This document shows positions 51,021 through 59,145 of a stretch of 64,000 bases of DNA, one piece after another. The notes beneath the pieces are model-generated. The model had not been told where the DNA came from, did not search any database, and saw nothing but the letters and a program-made list of their open reading frames with translations. The DNA is from Methanofastidiosum sp. GTDB lineage: Archaea > Methanobacteriota_B > Thermococci > Methanofastidiosales > Methanofastidiosaceae. The stretch spans positions 1 to 64,000 of the forward strand of contig JABLXD010000003.1 in the NCBI GenBank assembly GCA_013178285.1. Reading direction: 5' to 3'. Every line of letters begins with the position of its first letter. Within the stretch, counting starts at the first letter, position 1. Both the position numbers and the translations under genes were made by a program.

Positions 51021-52067
51021 ATGGAAGATGACGTATCCCTCATAATGTCTAAATTGGTGGAAAAGGGTTATACGGAAGCTCAGATAAAAGAGAAGATTAG
51101 GGTAAAAAAAGAATCCTCAATGTTTAATCTTACAACTAAAGGGATTCTTTCTATAATCGCTTCTGAAGAAGGGATAACTCTGCCCGGTAAAGAAGATCTC
51201 AAGATAGAGTCTCTTAATGAAGGAATGAAAGACGTTAACGTCTTAGGGCGCGTTACAAGAAAGTACGCCCCAAAGGAATTTACTAGAGATGATGGATCTC
51301 AAGGAGTAGTCCTTAATATAGCGATTGCGGATAAGACTGGAGAGATTGCAGTTGTATTTTGGGATGAGAACGCCGTTAAATGTTCTGAGACAGTGAACAA
51401 AGGGGACGTCATAAAAGTAATAGCCGGCCAGGTCAAAGGCGGAATGAAGGGGCCCCAACTTTATATTTCTTCAAAGAGCAAGGTGATTGTTAATCCGGAA
51501 GGAGTTGACCAGTCGTCCTTGCCTGAGAGTTCCACATTAAAATCTTTAAAGTATGAAAGGGCAATGATTTCTGATTTAAATCCCGGTGACAAGTTCAAGG
51601 AAATAAGGGGAACAATTGCAAAGCTATATTCTGTATTCTTCTATGAGGGATGCCCAACTTGTTTTAGAAAAATGGATTCCGGCCAAAAGGGATTCTGCAA
51701 GCACTGCAAGCTAGAAGTGATACCTACAAAAGTTGCGATATTGGATCTTGGGATAGACGATTCAACAGGTTATATCAGGGCTTCATTTTTCAAGGACAAG
51801 GCAGAGAAGATATTGGGGGTAAGTGCTGACCACGTTCATGAAGGAATAAAAAGCTATCTTGAGAAAGGATTCAACTTCAGAAATGCCGGAGAGTCGTATC
51901 TATCTGACAATCATTCTAGCCTTTTAGGAAAAGAGATACTAATCACTGGAAATGTTGCAGAGAGTGAGTTTGTCGGAAGTGTATTCCAAGTTCACAATAT
52001 TTTTGACATTGATTTAGAAGAAGAGATAGAGATGGTAATAGAGGCCATAGGTAAGGAGATGCAATGA
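51021..52067 (+). CDS. rpa1: Replication protein A large-type subunit (OB-fold, zinc finger)
   Basis: The 348-residue protein has an N-terminal helical region, an OB fold ('VNVLGRVTRKYAPKEF', 'VVLNIAIADKTGEIAVVFWD') and a zinc finger within the second OB region ('CPTCFRKM' and 'FCKHCKLE'). It binds single-stranded DNA during replication and repair, as in the Pyrococcus RPA41 subunit. ATG 51021 is preferred over TTG 51018. It overlaps the next gene by four bases: the RPA operon. Confidence 0.92.
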   Translation: MEDDVSLIMSKLVEKGYTEAQIKEKIRVKKESSMFNLTTKGILSIIASEEGITLPGKEDLKIESLNEGMKDVNVLGRVTRKYAPKEFTRDDGSQGVVLNIAIADKTGEIAVVFWDENAVKCSETVNKGDVIKVIAGQVKGGMKGPQLYISSKSKVIVNPEGVDQSSLPESSTLKSLKYERAMISDLNPGDKFKEIRGTIAKLYSVFFYEGCPTCFRKMDSGQKGFCKHCKLEVIPTKVAILDLGIDDSTGYIRASFFKDKAEKILGVSADHVHEGIKSYLEKGFNFRNAGESYLSDNHSSLLGKEILITGNVAESEFVGSVFQVHNIFDIDLEEEIEMVIEAIGKEMQ

Positions 52068-52375
52068 AGTTAAATTACTCCATTGAAAAAGAAATACGTG
52101 AAATCAAGGGTGATGAAACATTAGTTTCTTTCTTAGGGGTAGTTGTTTCTATAGATCCCTCTACTTACATGCTTATACTTGATGATGGAACAGGCGCCAT
52201 TAGTGTTTCATCTGATAATCTTTACGATATGGAACAAGTTCTAAGGGTCATAGGTAGCCCTTACAAAGAAGGCGGGCAGATAATTGTGGATTCAGAGGTA
52301 ATCCAAGATTTTACTGATTTTAATCTTGAACTCTTCAAAAAAGTTCAAGAGATTGAGAAGGAGGTATACCAATGA
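52064..52375 (+). CDS. rpa14: Replication protein A 14 kDa-type subunit
   Basis: The 103-residue single OB-fold protein ('TLVSFLGVVVSIDPSTYMLI', 'DDGTGAISVSSDN', 'VLRVIGSPYKEGGQIIVDSE') corresponds by size and position to the small subunit of three-part archaeal RPA. Its ATG overlaps the upstream stop (ATGA), and its own stop overlaps the next gene, so the three subunits should be made in coupled fashion. Confidence 0.87.
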   Translation: MKLNYSIEKEIREIKGDETLVSFLGVVVSIDPSTYMLILDDGTGAISVSSDNLYDMEQVLRVIGSPYKEGGQIIVDSEVIQDFTDFNLELFKKVQEIEKEVYQ

Positions 52376-53139
52376 AGAAAAGAATGCCTTCTTCGAGACT
52401 CTCACTTGCTGAAATCCATAAGGGTTACTTTGTAAAGCCAGAGGACGATTTTGCAACTAACTATGTTATTACTCAAGACGGGTTAAAAGTTTACAGACTA
52501 AAAGGCGTAGCGACTATAATGGCTGAACCAAGACTTTCTGAGGACGGAACTTATGGATCTGTTTTCCTTGACGATGGAACGCAGAGCATAGTTGCACTAG
52601 CATTTAGAGAAAACACAAAACTTCTAATGTCAATTAAGAAGGGAGACCTTGTCCAGTTCATGGCTAAGCTCAGCGAGTGGCAGGGTAAAAAGCAACTGAA
52701 TCTTGAAGTCCTCTCAATAGCCCCTCCTAACATGCTGACACTCCACAGAGCTGAATCAGTCCTAACGACCTTAAGACAGAAAAAGCAGTTTAAGATTGCG
52801 CAGAAGATTTATGATGAAGAGAAGAATGTGAGAAAGGCAATGGACCGAGCAAAAAAAGAAGGAATAAATCCCGACTTAATAGATGCAATTGAAGAGCTAA
52901 ACTACCTTATAGAGTATGCTGAGGAGAGCAGAATCTTTGATTCTGATTCTGCTCTTGAATCAAAGGTTATGGAAGCCATAGAAAAGCTTGACGAAGGCGA
53001 AGGCGTAGTTCTTGACCTTATTCTCTACGAGCTAAAGGATGACTACCTAGCAGACGATATTGACAATGCTGTAAGGGAGCTTCTTTCAAGAGGGGACCTC
53101 TATGAGCCCAAAGTGAACTACTTCAAGAAGGCTATCTAG
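52372..53139 (+). CDS. rpa32: Replication protein A 32 kDa-type subunit
   Basis: The 255-residue protein has an OB fold ('VYRLKGVATIMAEPRLSEDG', 'SVFLDDGTQSIVALAF') followed by a helical, acidic C-terminal region with a winged-helix-like end ('VVLDLILYELKDDYLADDID'). It is the third subunit of the RPA trimer, as in Thermococcales and many Euryarchaeota. It overlaps rpa14 by four bases. The LOG-family gene follows within 12 bases. Confidence 0.9.
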   Translation: MKKRMPSSRLSLAEIHKGYFVKPEDDFATNYVITQDGLKVYRLKGVATIMAEPRLSEDGTYGSVFLDDGTQSIVALAFRENTKLLMSIKKGDLVQFMAKLSEWQGKKQLNLEVLSIAPPNMLTLHRAESVLTTLRQKKQFKIAQKIYDEEKNVRKAMDRAKKEGINPDLIDAIEELNYLIEYAEESRIFDSDSALESKVMEAIEKLDEGEGVVLDLILYELKDDYLADDIDNAVRELLSRGDLYEPKVNYFKKAI

Positions 53140-53151
53140 GGAGAGATTTTT

Positions 53152-53688
53152 ATTAGAAGGTATCAGATTGGAGTCATTGGTTCTGCGAGGGGCGACATAG
53201 GAAGCGATATCAGGGCAGCTGCAAGGGAACTTGGAAGAGTAATAGCAAAGACTAATCTTGTACTTTTTTCTGGTGCATGTCCTGGACTTCCTTTAGAAGC
53301 GACACTGGGCGCTAAAGAAGCGGGTGGAACAACAGTTGGAGTATCACCTGCTATTAACCTAAAAGAACATGTTGAAGATTATCAGTATCCTACTGATGTC
53401 TTTGATTCCCTTATATTCACTGGTTCTGGGTACAAAGGCAGGAATGTTACGCTTGTCAGAAGCTGTGATGCTGTTATTTCTGTTCAGGGAATGATTGGAA
53501 CTCTAAATGAGCTTACAATAGCCTACGATGAACAGAAGATAGTTGGATTGTTACTTGGAACTGGCGGTGCTTCTGATCTATTCTCTGATGTATTAAAGAA
53601 GCTCGGTAAGTCAGATGAAAATATTATGGCTTCTGATGATCCCAACTTTTTAGTTGAAAGAATAATAAAAGCTTTAGATGTTCTTTAG
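53152..53688 (+). CDS. LOG/TIGR00725-family Rossmann protein, probably starting at ATT
   Basis: The frame encodes about 178 residues of a complete LOG-type protein: 'YQIGVIGSARGDIGSDIRAA', 'NLVLFSGACPGLPLEATLGA', 'SCDAVISVQGMIGTLNELTI'. The last block is the diagnostic GGxGT-type signature with one glycine changed (Q-G-M-I-G-T). Relatives include cytokinin-activating LOG enzymes and uncharacterised 'lysine decarboxylase-like' proteins. No ATG, GTG or TTG exists in frame before 53491; ATT 53152 lies eight bases after GGAG (53140-53143) and aligns with the family start. It follows rpa32 and overlaps the convergent PHP gene by 15 bases. Confidence 0.82.
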   Translation: MRRYQIGVIGSARGDIGSDIRAAARELGRVIAKTNLVLFSGACPGLPLEATLGAKEAGGTTVGVSPAINLKEHVEDYQYPTDVFDSLIFTGSGYKGRNVTLVRSCDAVISVQGMIGTLNELTIAYDEQKIVGLLLGTGGASDLFSDVLKKLGKSDENIMASDDPNFLVERIIKALDVL

Positions 53689-54486
53689 TGCCAATAATTT
53701 ATCGAGATATTCTTTTTTTAGCTCCATGCCAAAAACATCGCCGTTTCTGTGGTAGTCAGAGCCTGCTGTCGGGATGAGAGAGTACTTTTCTGCAAGTTTT
53801 TGGTATTCTGCTTCTTCTTCTTTACTGTGCTTGGAGTAGTAGACTTCAAGCCCTCCAAGACCGACGTCGGATAGATAAGCTACGAAGTTTTCAAGTTCTT
53901 CTCCTTCTAGAAAAGTATATTTCGGGTGGGCCAATACTGGAACACCTTTGTATTTCCTTATTAATTCAATGGCCTTCCTTATATCTGGTCTTTCCTTTGA
54001 AACATAACAGGGTTTATCGTTACCTATGTATTTTTCAAAGGCTTCTGCAAAAGTAGATACATATCCTTTTTTCACCATTAGGTCTGCTATGTGGGGTCGC
54101 CCAATGTTTCCCTCTGCACTTGCTTTTAGCTCTTCCATAGTAATCTCAAAGCCCATATTCCCGAGTTTTTTTAGCATCTTCTCGTTCCTATCCTCTCTGG
54201 AATTCTTTAGTTTGTTTACAAAGCTCTGGAATTTCAAATCTGTATAGTCTACAAAATAGCCCAGCATATGGACCTGTTTTTCATGTTTTGCACTTATTTC
54301 AAGAGCAGGTATTAGCATTACTCCTTTTTCATTTGCAGCCTTCATACCTTCAGGTATGCCATCAATCGTGTCATGATCTGCAATAGCTAGTGTATTTATT
54401 CCATTTTCTTTGGTTTTTGCTATCATCTCTGTTGGAGAAAGAAGTCCATCAGACGCTGTAGTATGAACGTGTAAATCTACTTTCAT
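53674..54486 (-). CDS. PHP-domain phosphoesterase
   Basis: The 270-residue protein has the PHP metal-binding motifs 'KVDLHVHTTASDG', 'TLAIADHDTIDGIPEG', 'GVPVLAHPKYTFLEG' and 'SDYHRNGD'. Relatives include RNase AM/nano-RNase-type enzymes (YciV/TrpH) that remove 5' nucleotides and 3',5'-bisnucleotide phosphatases. ATG 54486 is the family start. It is convergent with the LOG gene. Confidence 0.9.
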   Translation of the reverse strand: MKVDLHVHTTASDGLLSPTEMIAKTKENGINTLAIADHDTIDGIPEGMKAANEKGVMLIPALEISAKHEKQVHMLGYFVDYTDLKFQSFVNKLKNSREDRNEKMLKKLGNMGFEITMEELKASAEGNIGRPHIADLMVKKGYVSTFAEAFEKYIGNDKPCYVSKERPDIRKAIELIRKYKGVPVLAHPKYTFLEGEELENFVAYLSDVGLGGLEVYYSKHSKEEEAEYQKLAEKYSLIPTAGSDYHRNGDVFGMELKKEYLDKLLALKNI

Positions 54487-54608
54487 TGAAAACAAGAAAT
54501 TGAATCAATTTAAATGACTTTCTGATTTCATAAAACAATAACAAATTTTTTAATTGAAAATGAATTAATTTTTAATAAGGTGATTAGATTAACTATATTT
54601 TACCTCCG

Positions 54609-55808
54609 ATGGCCATTATTATTGGATTATTGGTGGGAGTAACAATTGTTAAATATCTAACAGTTCATCAGAGTAAGATTAGAATTTATTTAACCTTGTT
54701 AATAATTGAATTTTTTATTTTCATTCCTCTTCTGTATACCTATAGAGATGGGATAGGGATTATCATTCTTGCTTTTCTAATAGCTATTGTAGCTGGTTAT
54801 TATATTATGACCTATAAATTACTATCAACTAAAGATAAAAGATATGTTCCAAAACTCACTAGGAAAAAAGGCGATTTTGGTAATGGGAATACTGCAGTTA
54901 TTTATTTTACCCATGGTGAGCCAGAAGACTATAATCCAATAGGATGGATAAATCAGTTTAGAGAGTTTGATGAGCAGAAGATTAAGTTTATCCCATTTTT
55001 AGTTAGGCCAATCTTTCTCTATATGTTGAGGAAAAAGTATATCCATGTTGGTTTTAGCAAACATAAGAAAATGCATGAAAGGATGATGAAATCTTTAGAA
55101 GAAAGATTTAGAAAAGAAGGAGACCTATCCACTAAGTTCTATCTTTCATTCTTAGAAGATGAGCCAAGGCCTGATGCTGCAGCCATCACAGCATTAAATG
55201 AGGGAGCAAGCAGAATAATTGTTAGTGAAGTTTTCTTGACTATTTCAAATCATACTGCCGAAGGTAAGGAGTTAATTGAAAAAATTGATTTCGACGATTA
55301 TGGAGTTTCAATAGACTATACTGGCCCTCTATGGGATTCAAAGACTTTGCAGAGCATGTTTATCGAAAGAGTAAACAAGAACCTAGGAAAGGCAGATAAG
55401 AAAAAAGTTGGAGTTTTACTTGTTGGACATGGGCAGCCAAAAGAGTGGGACATGGAATGGCCAACGGAAACAGAGCACGAGATTAAATTTAGAAAAGATG
55501 TTCTGGAGATTTTTGTTAAAGACGGATACGATTCTAAGAATTTAGATCTTGCATGGATGGAGTTTAGAGAACCTTGCACCTCAGAAGCTATCCAGAAATT
55601 AATTCAAAATGGTGTAGAGAAGATATTTTATTTCTCTGCTGCAATTAGTGCTGATAGCATTCACAGCATGTGTGATTTGCCTGAGCTTGTTTCTAAGTGT
55701 GAAATGCCTAATTGCATTGAAGTTATTAATCTCGGGGCATGGAATGATGATCCAATTGTAATCGATGCGATTAAAGAGAAGATTGATAGAGTCAAGTTTG
55801 CCTTATAA
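54609..55808 (+). CDS. Membrane-anchored chelatase-like protein
   Basis: The 399-residue protein has two or three N-terminal membrane segments (residues ~2-70) followed by a two-lobed chelatase-like body. The first lobe starts 'AVIYFTHGEPEDYNPIGW'; the second starts 'VGVLLVGHGQPKEWDMEW', the His-Gly pattern of ferrochelatase/CbiX/CbiK proteins. Other blocks are 'GASRIIVSEVFLTISNHTAE' and 'LDLAWMEFREPCTSEAIQKL'. It may insert a metal into a tetrapyrrole at the membrane, but the active-site assignment is uncertain and the membrane anchor is unusual. It is a single-gene unit, followed by a perfect inverted repeat. Confidence 0.72.
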   Translation: MAIIIGLLVGVTIVKYLTVHQSKIRIYLTLLIIEFFIFIPLLYTYRDGIGIIILAFLIAIVAGYYIMTYKLLSTKDKRYVPKLTRKKGDFGNGNTAVIYFTHGEPEDYNPIGWINQFREFDEQKIKFIPFLVRPIFLYMLRKKYIHVGFSKHKKMHERMMKSLEERFRKEGDLSTKFYLSFLEDEPRPDAAAITALNEGASRIIVSEVFLTISNHTAEGKELIEKIDFDDYGVSIDYTGPLWDSKTLQSMFIERVNKNLGKADKKKVGVLLVGHGQPKEWDMEWPTETEHEIKFRKDVLEIFVKDGYDSKNLDLAWMEFREPCTSEAIQKLIQNGVEKIFYFSAAISADSIHSMCDLPELVSKCEMPNCIEVINLGAWNDDPIVIDAIKEKIDRVKFAL

Positions 55809-55814
55809 TTTTAC

Positions 55815-55845
55815 TAATGTTATAACCGGTTGTAATATAACATTA
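55815..55845. repeat. Perfect 10-base inverted repeat after the chelatase-like gene
   Basis: Arms TAATGTTATA (55815-55824) and TATAACATTA (55836-55845) are exactly complementary with an 11-base spacer that contains the palindrome ACCGGT. It begins seven bases after the stop codon. It could be an mRNA 3' hairpin or a protein-binding site. Confidence 0.6.
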
Positions 55846-55980
55846 AAATCAACAAAATGGTTTATCTAAGAAAGAAGTTATAATATAAAAAATAAAATAA
55901 GTTTGTTTTTCATGATTTTATTTTAGCAGCATTTAATAGTAGTCCAATATTGAATTGATCTTATAACAAAACTAAATTCA

Positions 55981-56490
55981 TCAATTTTTTTTATCACTTA
56001 TACGTATGATATTTTCGCTGATTTCTGTACATAGAGTATTAGGAACCACCTTAACTGTGATTTTAATGTTATAGTCTCCAGAATTTGCATCCAACGCTTT
56101 TAATTCCATATACCAATCTGTATAATCCTTTGCATATACTGTTTTCTCGCTGCCTTCTATAGACTTAGCATAGTATTCTGAAACAGGAGACATATTAGCA
56201 TCCACTTCCCTGATGAAAATGTTCTTTCCATCAATCACTTTTACTATTGGTTTAAGCTTAATTTCTTTTTCGGAATTGTTGGTGATTATTATCTTGTAGA
56301 TTGCATAGTTTGAACCATCATTAAATATAGCATTTGGTAAAATATCTAAAGGATGTCTCATGATCCAAACATCAGTAACTCTGACATCCTCACACTTAAA
56401 CGAAGGAAAAGGAAAAAGTCCGGCGCAGCCACTAGAAAAAATAGTAAATATTAGCAACAAGAATATGCTAAGATTCAGAATTTTTTTCAT
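55981..56490 (-). CDS. Predicted lipoprotein of unknown function
   Basis: The 169-residue protein has a lipoprotein signal ('ILNLSIFLLLIFTIFSSGC'), with Cys 21 as likely lipidation site, and a beta-rich domain with 'VTDVWIMRHPLDILPN' and 'IYKIIITNNSEKEIKLKPIV', resembling surface immunoglobulin-like or DUF4352-like folds. No enzyme motif is visible. It is transcribed alone, divergent from the proton pump. Confidence 0.75.
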   Translation of the reverse strand: MKKILNLSIFLLLIFTIFSSGCAGLFPFPSFKCEDVRVTDVWIMRHPLDILPNAIFNDGSNYAIYKIIITNNSEKEIKLKPIVKVIDGKNIFIREVDANMSPVSEYYAKSIEGSEKTVYAKDYTDWYMELKALDANSGDYNIKITVKVVPNTLCTEISENIIRISDKKN

Positions 56491-56608
56491 ATAATATACT
56501 TTGACTTAATCCTATTTAACTCTAACTTTTACGTTATTAGGTTAATTATACTCTATAGGGTAAAATAACTTAGTAAAATTATAAAATAGTAAATATATCG
56601 ATGAGAAG

Positions 56609-56620
56609 GTATATATAGTA
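56609..56620 (+). promoter_or_regulatory. TATA box of the P-type ATPase gene
   Basis: GGTATATATAGT predicts a transcript beginning near 56640, about 18 bases before the ATG. Confidence 0.5.
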
Positions 56621-56657
56621 AAAAATAGATAATAACACTATTGGACAAAGTGGCTAA

Positions 56658-59087
56658 ATGGAGAATATTACGACTGAAGAATCAAAAAAGATAAGTATAT
56701 CTAATTTGTTTATTAAACTAAATACTACAGATAAAGGTCTTAGTAGTAATGAATCGAAAAAAAGGATCGAAGAATTTGGATTCAATGAAATATTAGAGAA
56801 AAAAGTCAATCCACTAATCAAATTTCTAGGTTATTTCTGGGGCCCCATACCCTGGATGATAGAGGCGGCTATTGTTATATCCGCCGTAATACAAAGATGG
56901 GACGATTTTTTTATTATATTAACCCTTCTTTCTATGAACGCAGTAGTTGGTTTCTGGCAGGAGCACAAGGCAGACAATGCGATTGAGCTATTAAAAAAGA
57001 AATTATCTCCAAATGCAAAAGTAAAAAGAGACTTAAAATGGATTGAAATACCTTCAAGAGAATTAGTTCCTGGAGATATTGTAAGGGTAAGACTAGGAGA
57101 TATTGTTCCTGCGGATTTAAAACTACTTGAAGGAGATTATTTACAGATTGACGAATCTGCCTTAACGGGTGAGTCGCTTCCTGTAGAAAAACATGTTTCA
57201 GATGTTGCATATAATGGCTCTATTGTCAAACAAGGGGAAATGGACGCTTTAGTTGTTACTACTGGGATGAACACCTATTTTGGTAAAACTACAAAACTTG
57301 TTGAAGAGGCACAAACAAGAAGCCATTTTCAAAAGGCAGTTACAAAAATTGGAGATTATTTAATAATGCTTGCAATAGGATTAGTTACACTAATCTTTTT
57401 GGTAGCCCTTTTTAGACACGAGAGCATGTTAGAGGCATTACAATTTGCTTTAGTTCTTACAGTAGCAGCTATACCGGCAGCGTTACCTGCTGTTTTATCA
57501 GTTACAATGGCTGTAGGGGCCATGTCTTTATCTAAAAAAGAAGCAATTGTCAGCAAACTTGCAGCAATAGAAGAAATGGCTGGCATGGATGTGTTGTGTT
57601 CTGATAAAACAGGAACAATAACAAAAAATGAACTTTCTATTGGAGATATTAAAGCTTTTTCTCCATATAGTGATAAAGATACTTTACTATTTGCAAGTTT
57701 GGCCTCTAGAGAAGAGGATAAAGATCCAATTGATAGTGCTATAATAGAAAAAGCAAAATCATATGGCCTAGATAAAGATTTACAAAAATATAAAATTATA
57801 AATTTTAAGCCATTTGACCCAGTTTCAAAGAGAACTGAGGCCACTCTTGAAATTAATCACTCAAAGATAAAAGTTTCAAAGGGTGCACCTCAAGTAATTC
57901 TGTCCCTAATTAAGAACTCAAAACTAGATAAAAAAATAAATGAATTAATTGATTACTTTGCTTCCGAAGGTTTTAGAGCACTAGGAGTTGCAAAAAAGGG
58001 TGGCGATAGCTGGGAATTAGTAGGATTATTTGGATTATATGATCCCCCCAGGGAAGATTCAGCGATGACGATAAAAACTGCTCAAGATATGGGCGTAAAT
58101 GTAAAAATGGTTACGGGTGACCACACTGCTATAGCCAAACAAATTGCTAAACTAGTAAACTTGGGACAGCAAATAGCAAATGCATCTAGTTTCTTAGACG
58201 TGCATGGCAGTGAAGCAAGAACTATTGTAGAAAATGCAGAAGGTTTTGCTGAGGTTTTTCCTGAACACAAATATAAAATAGTAGAATTATTGCAGGAAAA
58301 AGACCACATTGTAGGAATGACAGGAGATGGTGTAAACGATGCGCCTGCTTTGAAAAAGGCAGATGTGGGAATTGCAGTTGCAGGTGCTACAGACGCTGCA
58401 AAATCCGCCGCAGATATTGTTCTAACACAACCAGGCCTTTCCGTGATTATAGACGCAATAAAAGAAAGTCGTAGAATATTTCAGCGAATGACAAATTACT
58501 CGATTTATAGAATTACAGAAACTATTAGAGTATTACTTTTTATAACTGCTTCAATAATAGTATTTAAATTTTATCCAGTGACGGCATTGATGATAGTCTT
58601 ATTGGCCATTCTAAACGATTTACCTATAATTACGATAGCTTATGACAATGTAAAATACTCTAATGAACCAGAAAAATGGAATATGCGAACAGTGTTAGGG
58701 ATAGCAACTATGCTTGGAATAATTGGAGTATTCTCATCATTTGGATTATTATATATTGGCAAAGAATATTTGCATTTAAGCAATGAAATTCTTCAGTCCT
58801 TTATTTATCTTAAACTATCTGTAGCAGGACACCTAACGGTATTTATAGCAAGGACAAAAGGATATTTTTGGAGTATAAAACCTGCAAAGCCTTTATTCTT
58901 TGCCATAATAGGAACACAAACAATTGCAACATTAATAGTAGTCTATGGATTCCTATTGCCAGCTATGGGCTGGAAATTAGCGGGATTAGTTTGGGGTTAT
59001 GCATTAATAAGTTTCTTTGTAACAGACATGCTAAAAACTCAAGTGTATAAAATATTGGATCATAAGAATATCTTATTTAAGAGATAA
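56658..59087 (+). CDS. P3A-type plasma-membrane proton-translocating ATPase
   Basis: The 809-residue pump has the P-type motifs 'SALTGESLPVEK' (actuator), 'DVLCSDKTGTITKN' with phosphorylated Asp ~316, 'KMVTGDHTAIAKQIAK' and 'GMTGDGVNDAPALKKADVGI'. The M1-M2 region 'LGYFWGPIPWMIEAAIVISA' is typical of P3A H+-ATPases of plants, fungi and some methanogens (the Methanocaldococcus type). It would export protons using ATP. It is a single gene with its own promoter; the amino-acid permease lies convergent downstream. Confidence 0.94.
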   Translation: MENITTEESKKISISNLFIKLNTTDKGLSSNESKKRIEEFGFNEILEKKVNPLIKFLGYFWGPIPWMIEAAIVISAVIQRWDDFFIILTLLSMNAVVGFWQEHKADNAIELLKKKLSPNAKVKRDLKWIEIPSRELVPGDIVRVRLGDIVPADLKLLEGDYLQIDESALTGESLPVEKHVSDVAYNGSIVKQGEMDALVVTTGMNTYFGKTTKLVEEAQTRSHFQKAVTKIGDYLIMLAIGLVTLIFLVALFRHESMLEALQFALVLTVAAIPAALPAVLSVTMAVGAMSLSKKEAIVSKLAAIEEMAGMDVLCSDKTGTITKNELSIGDIKAFSPYSDKDTLLFASLASREEDKDPIDSAIIEKAKSYGLDKDLQKYKIINFKPFDPVSKRTEATLEINHSKIKVSKGAPQVILSLIKNSKLDKKINELIDYFASEGFRALGVAKKGGDSWELVGLFGLYDPPREDSAMTIKTAQDMGVNVKMVTGDHTAIAKQIAKLVNLGQQIANASSFLDVHGSEARTIVENAEGFAEVFPEHKYKIVELLQEKDHIVGMTGDGVNDAPALKKADVGIAVAGATDAAKSAADIVLTQPGLSVIIDAIKESRRIFQRMTNYSIYRITETIRVLLFITASIIVFKFYPVTALMIVLLAILNDLPIITIAYDNVKYSNEPEKWNMRTVLGIATMLGIIGVFSSFGLLYIGKEYLHLSNEILQSFIYLKLSVAGHLTVFIARTKGYFWSIKPAKPLFFAIIGTQTIATLIVVYGFLLPAMGWKLAGLVWGYALISFFVTDMLKTQVYKILDHKNILFKR

Positions 59088-59145
59088 TCTCTTTATTTTT
59101 TAATAATAAAATGCAAATAAACAGATTACAATTCGATTATTGAAT

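Noticed and set aside
53491-53688. A short 65-residue protein from ATG 53491
   Set aside because: The frame continues upstream with strongly conserved LOG-family sequence to 53152, so the short form would be a fragment.
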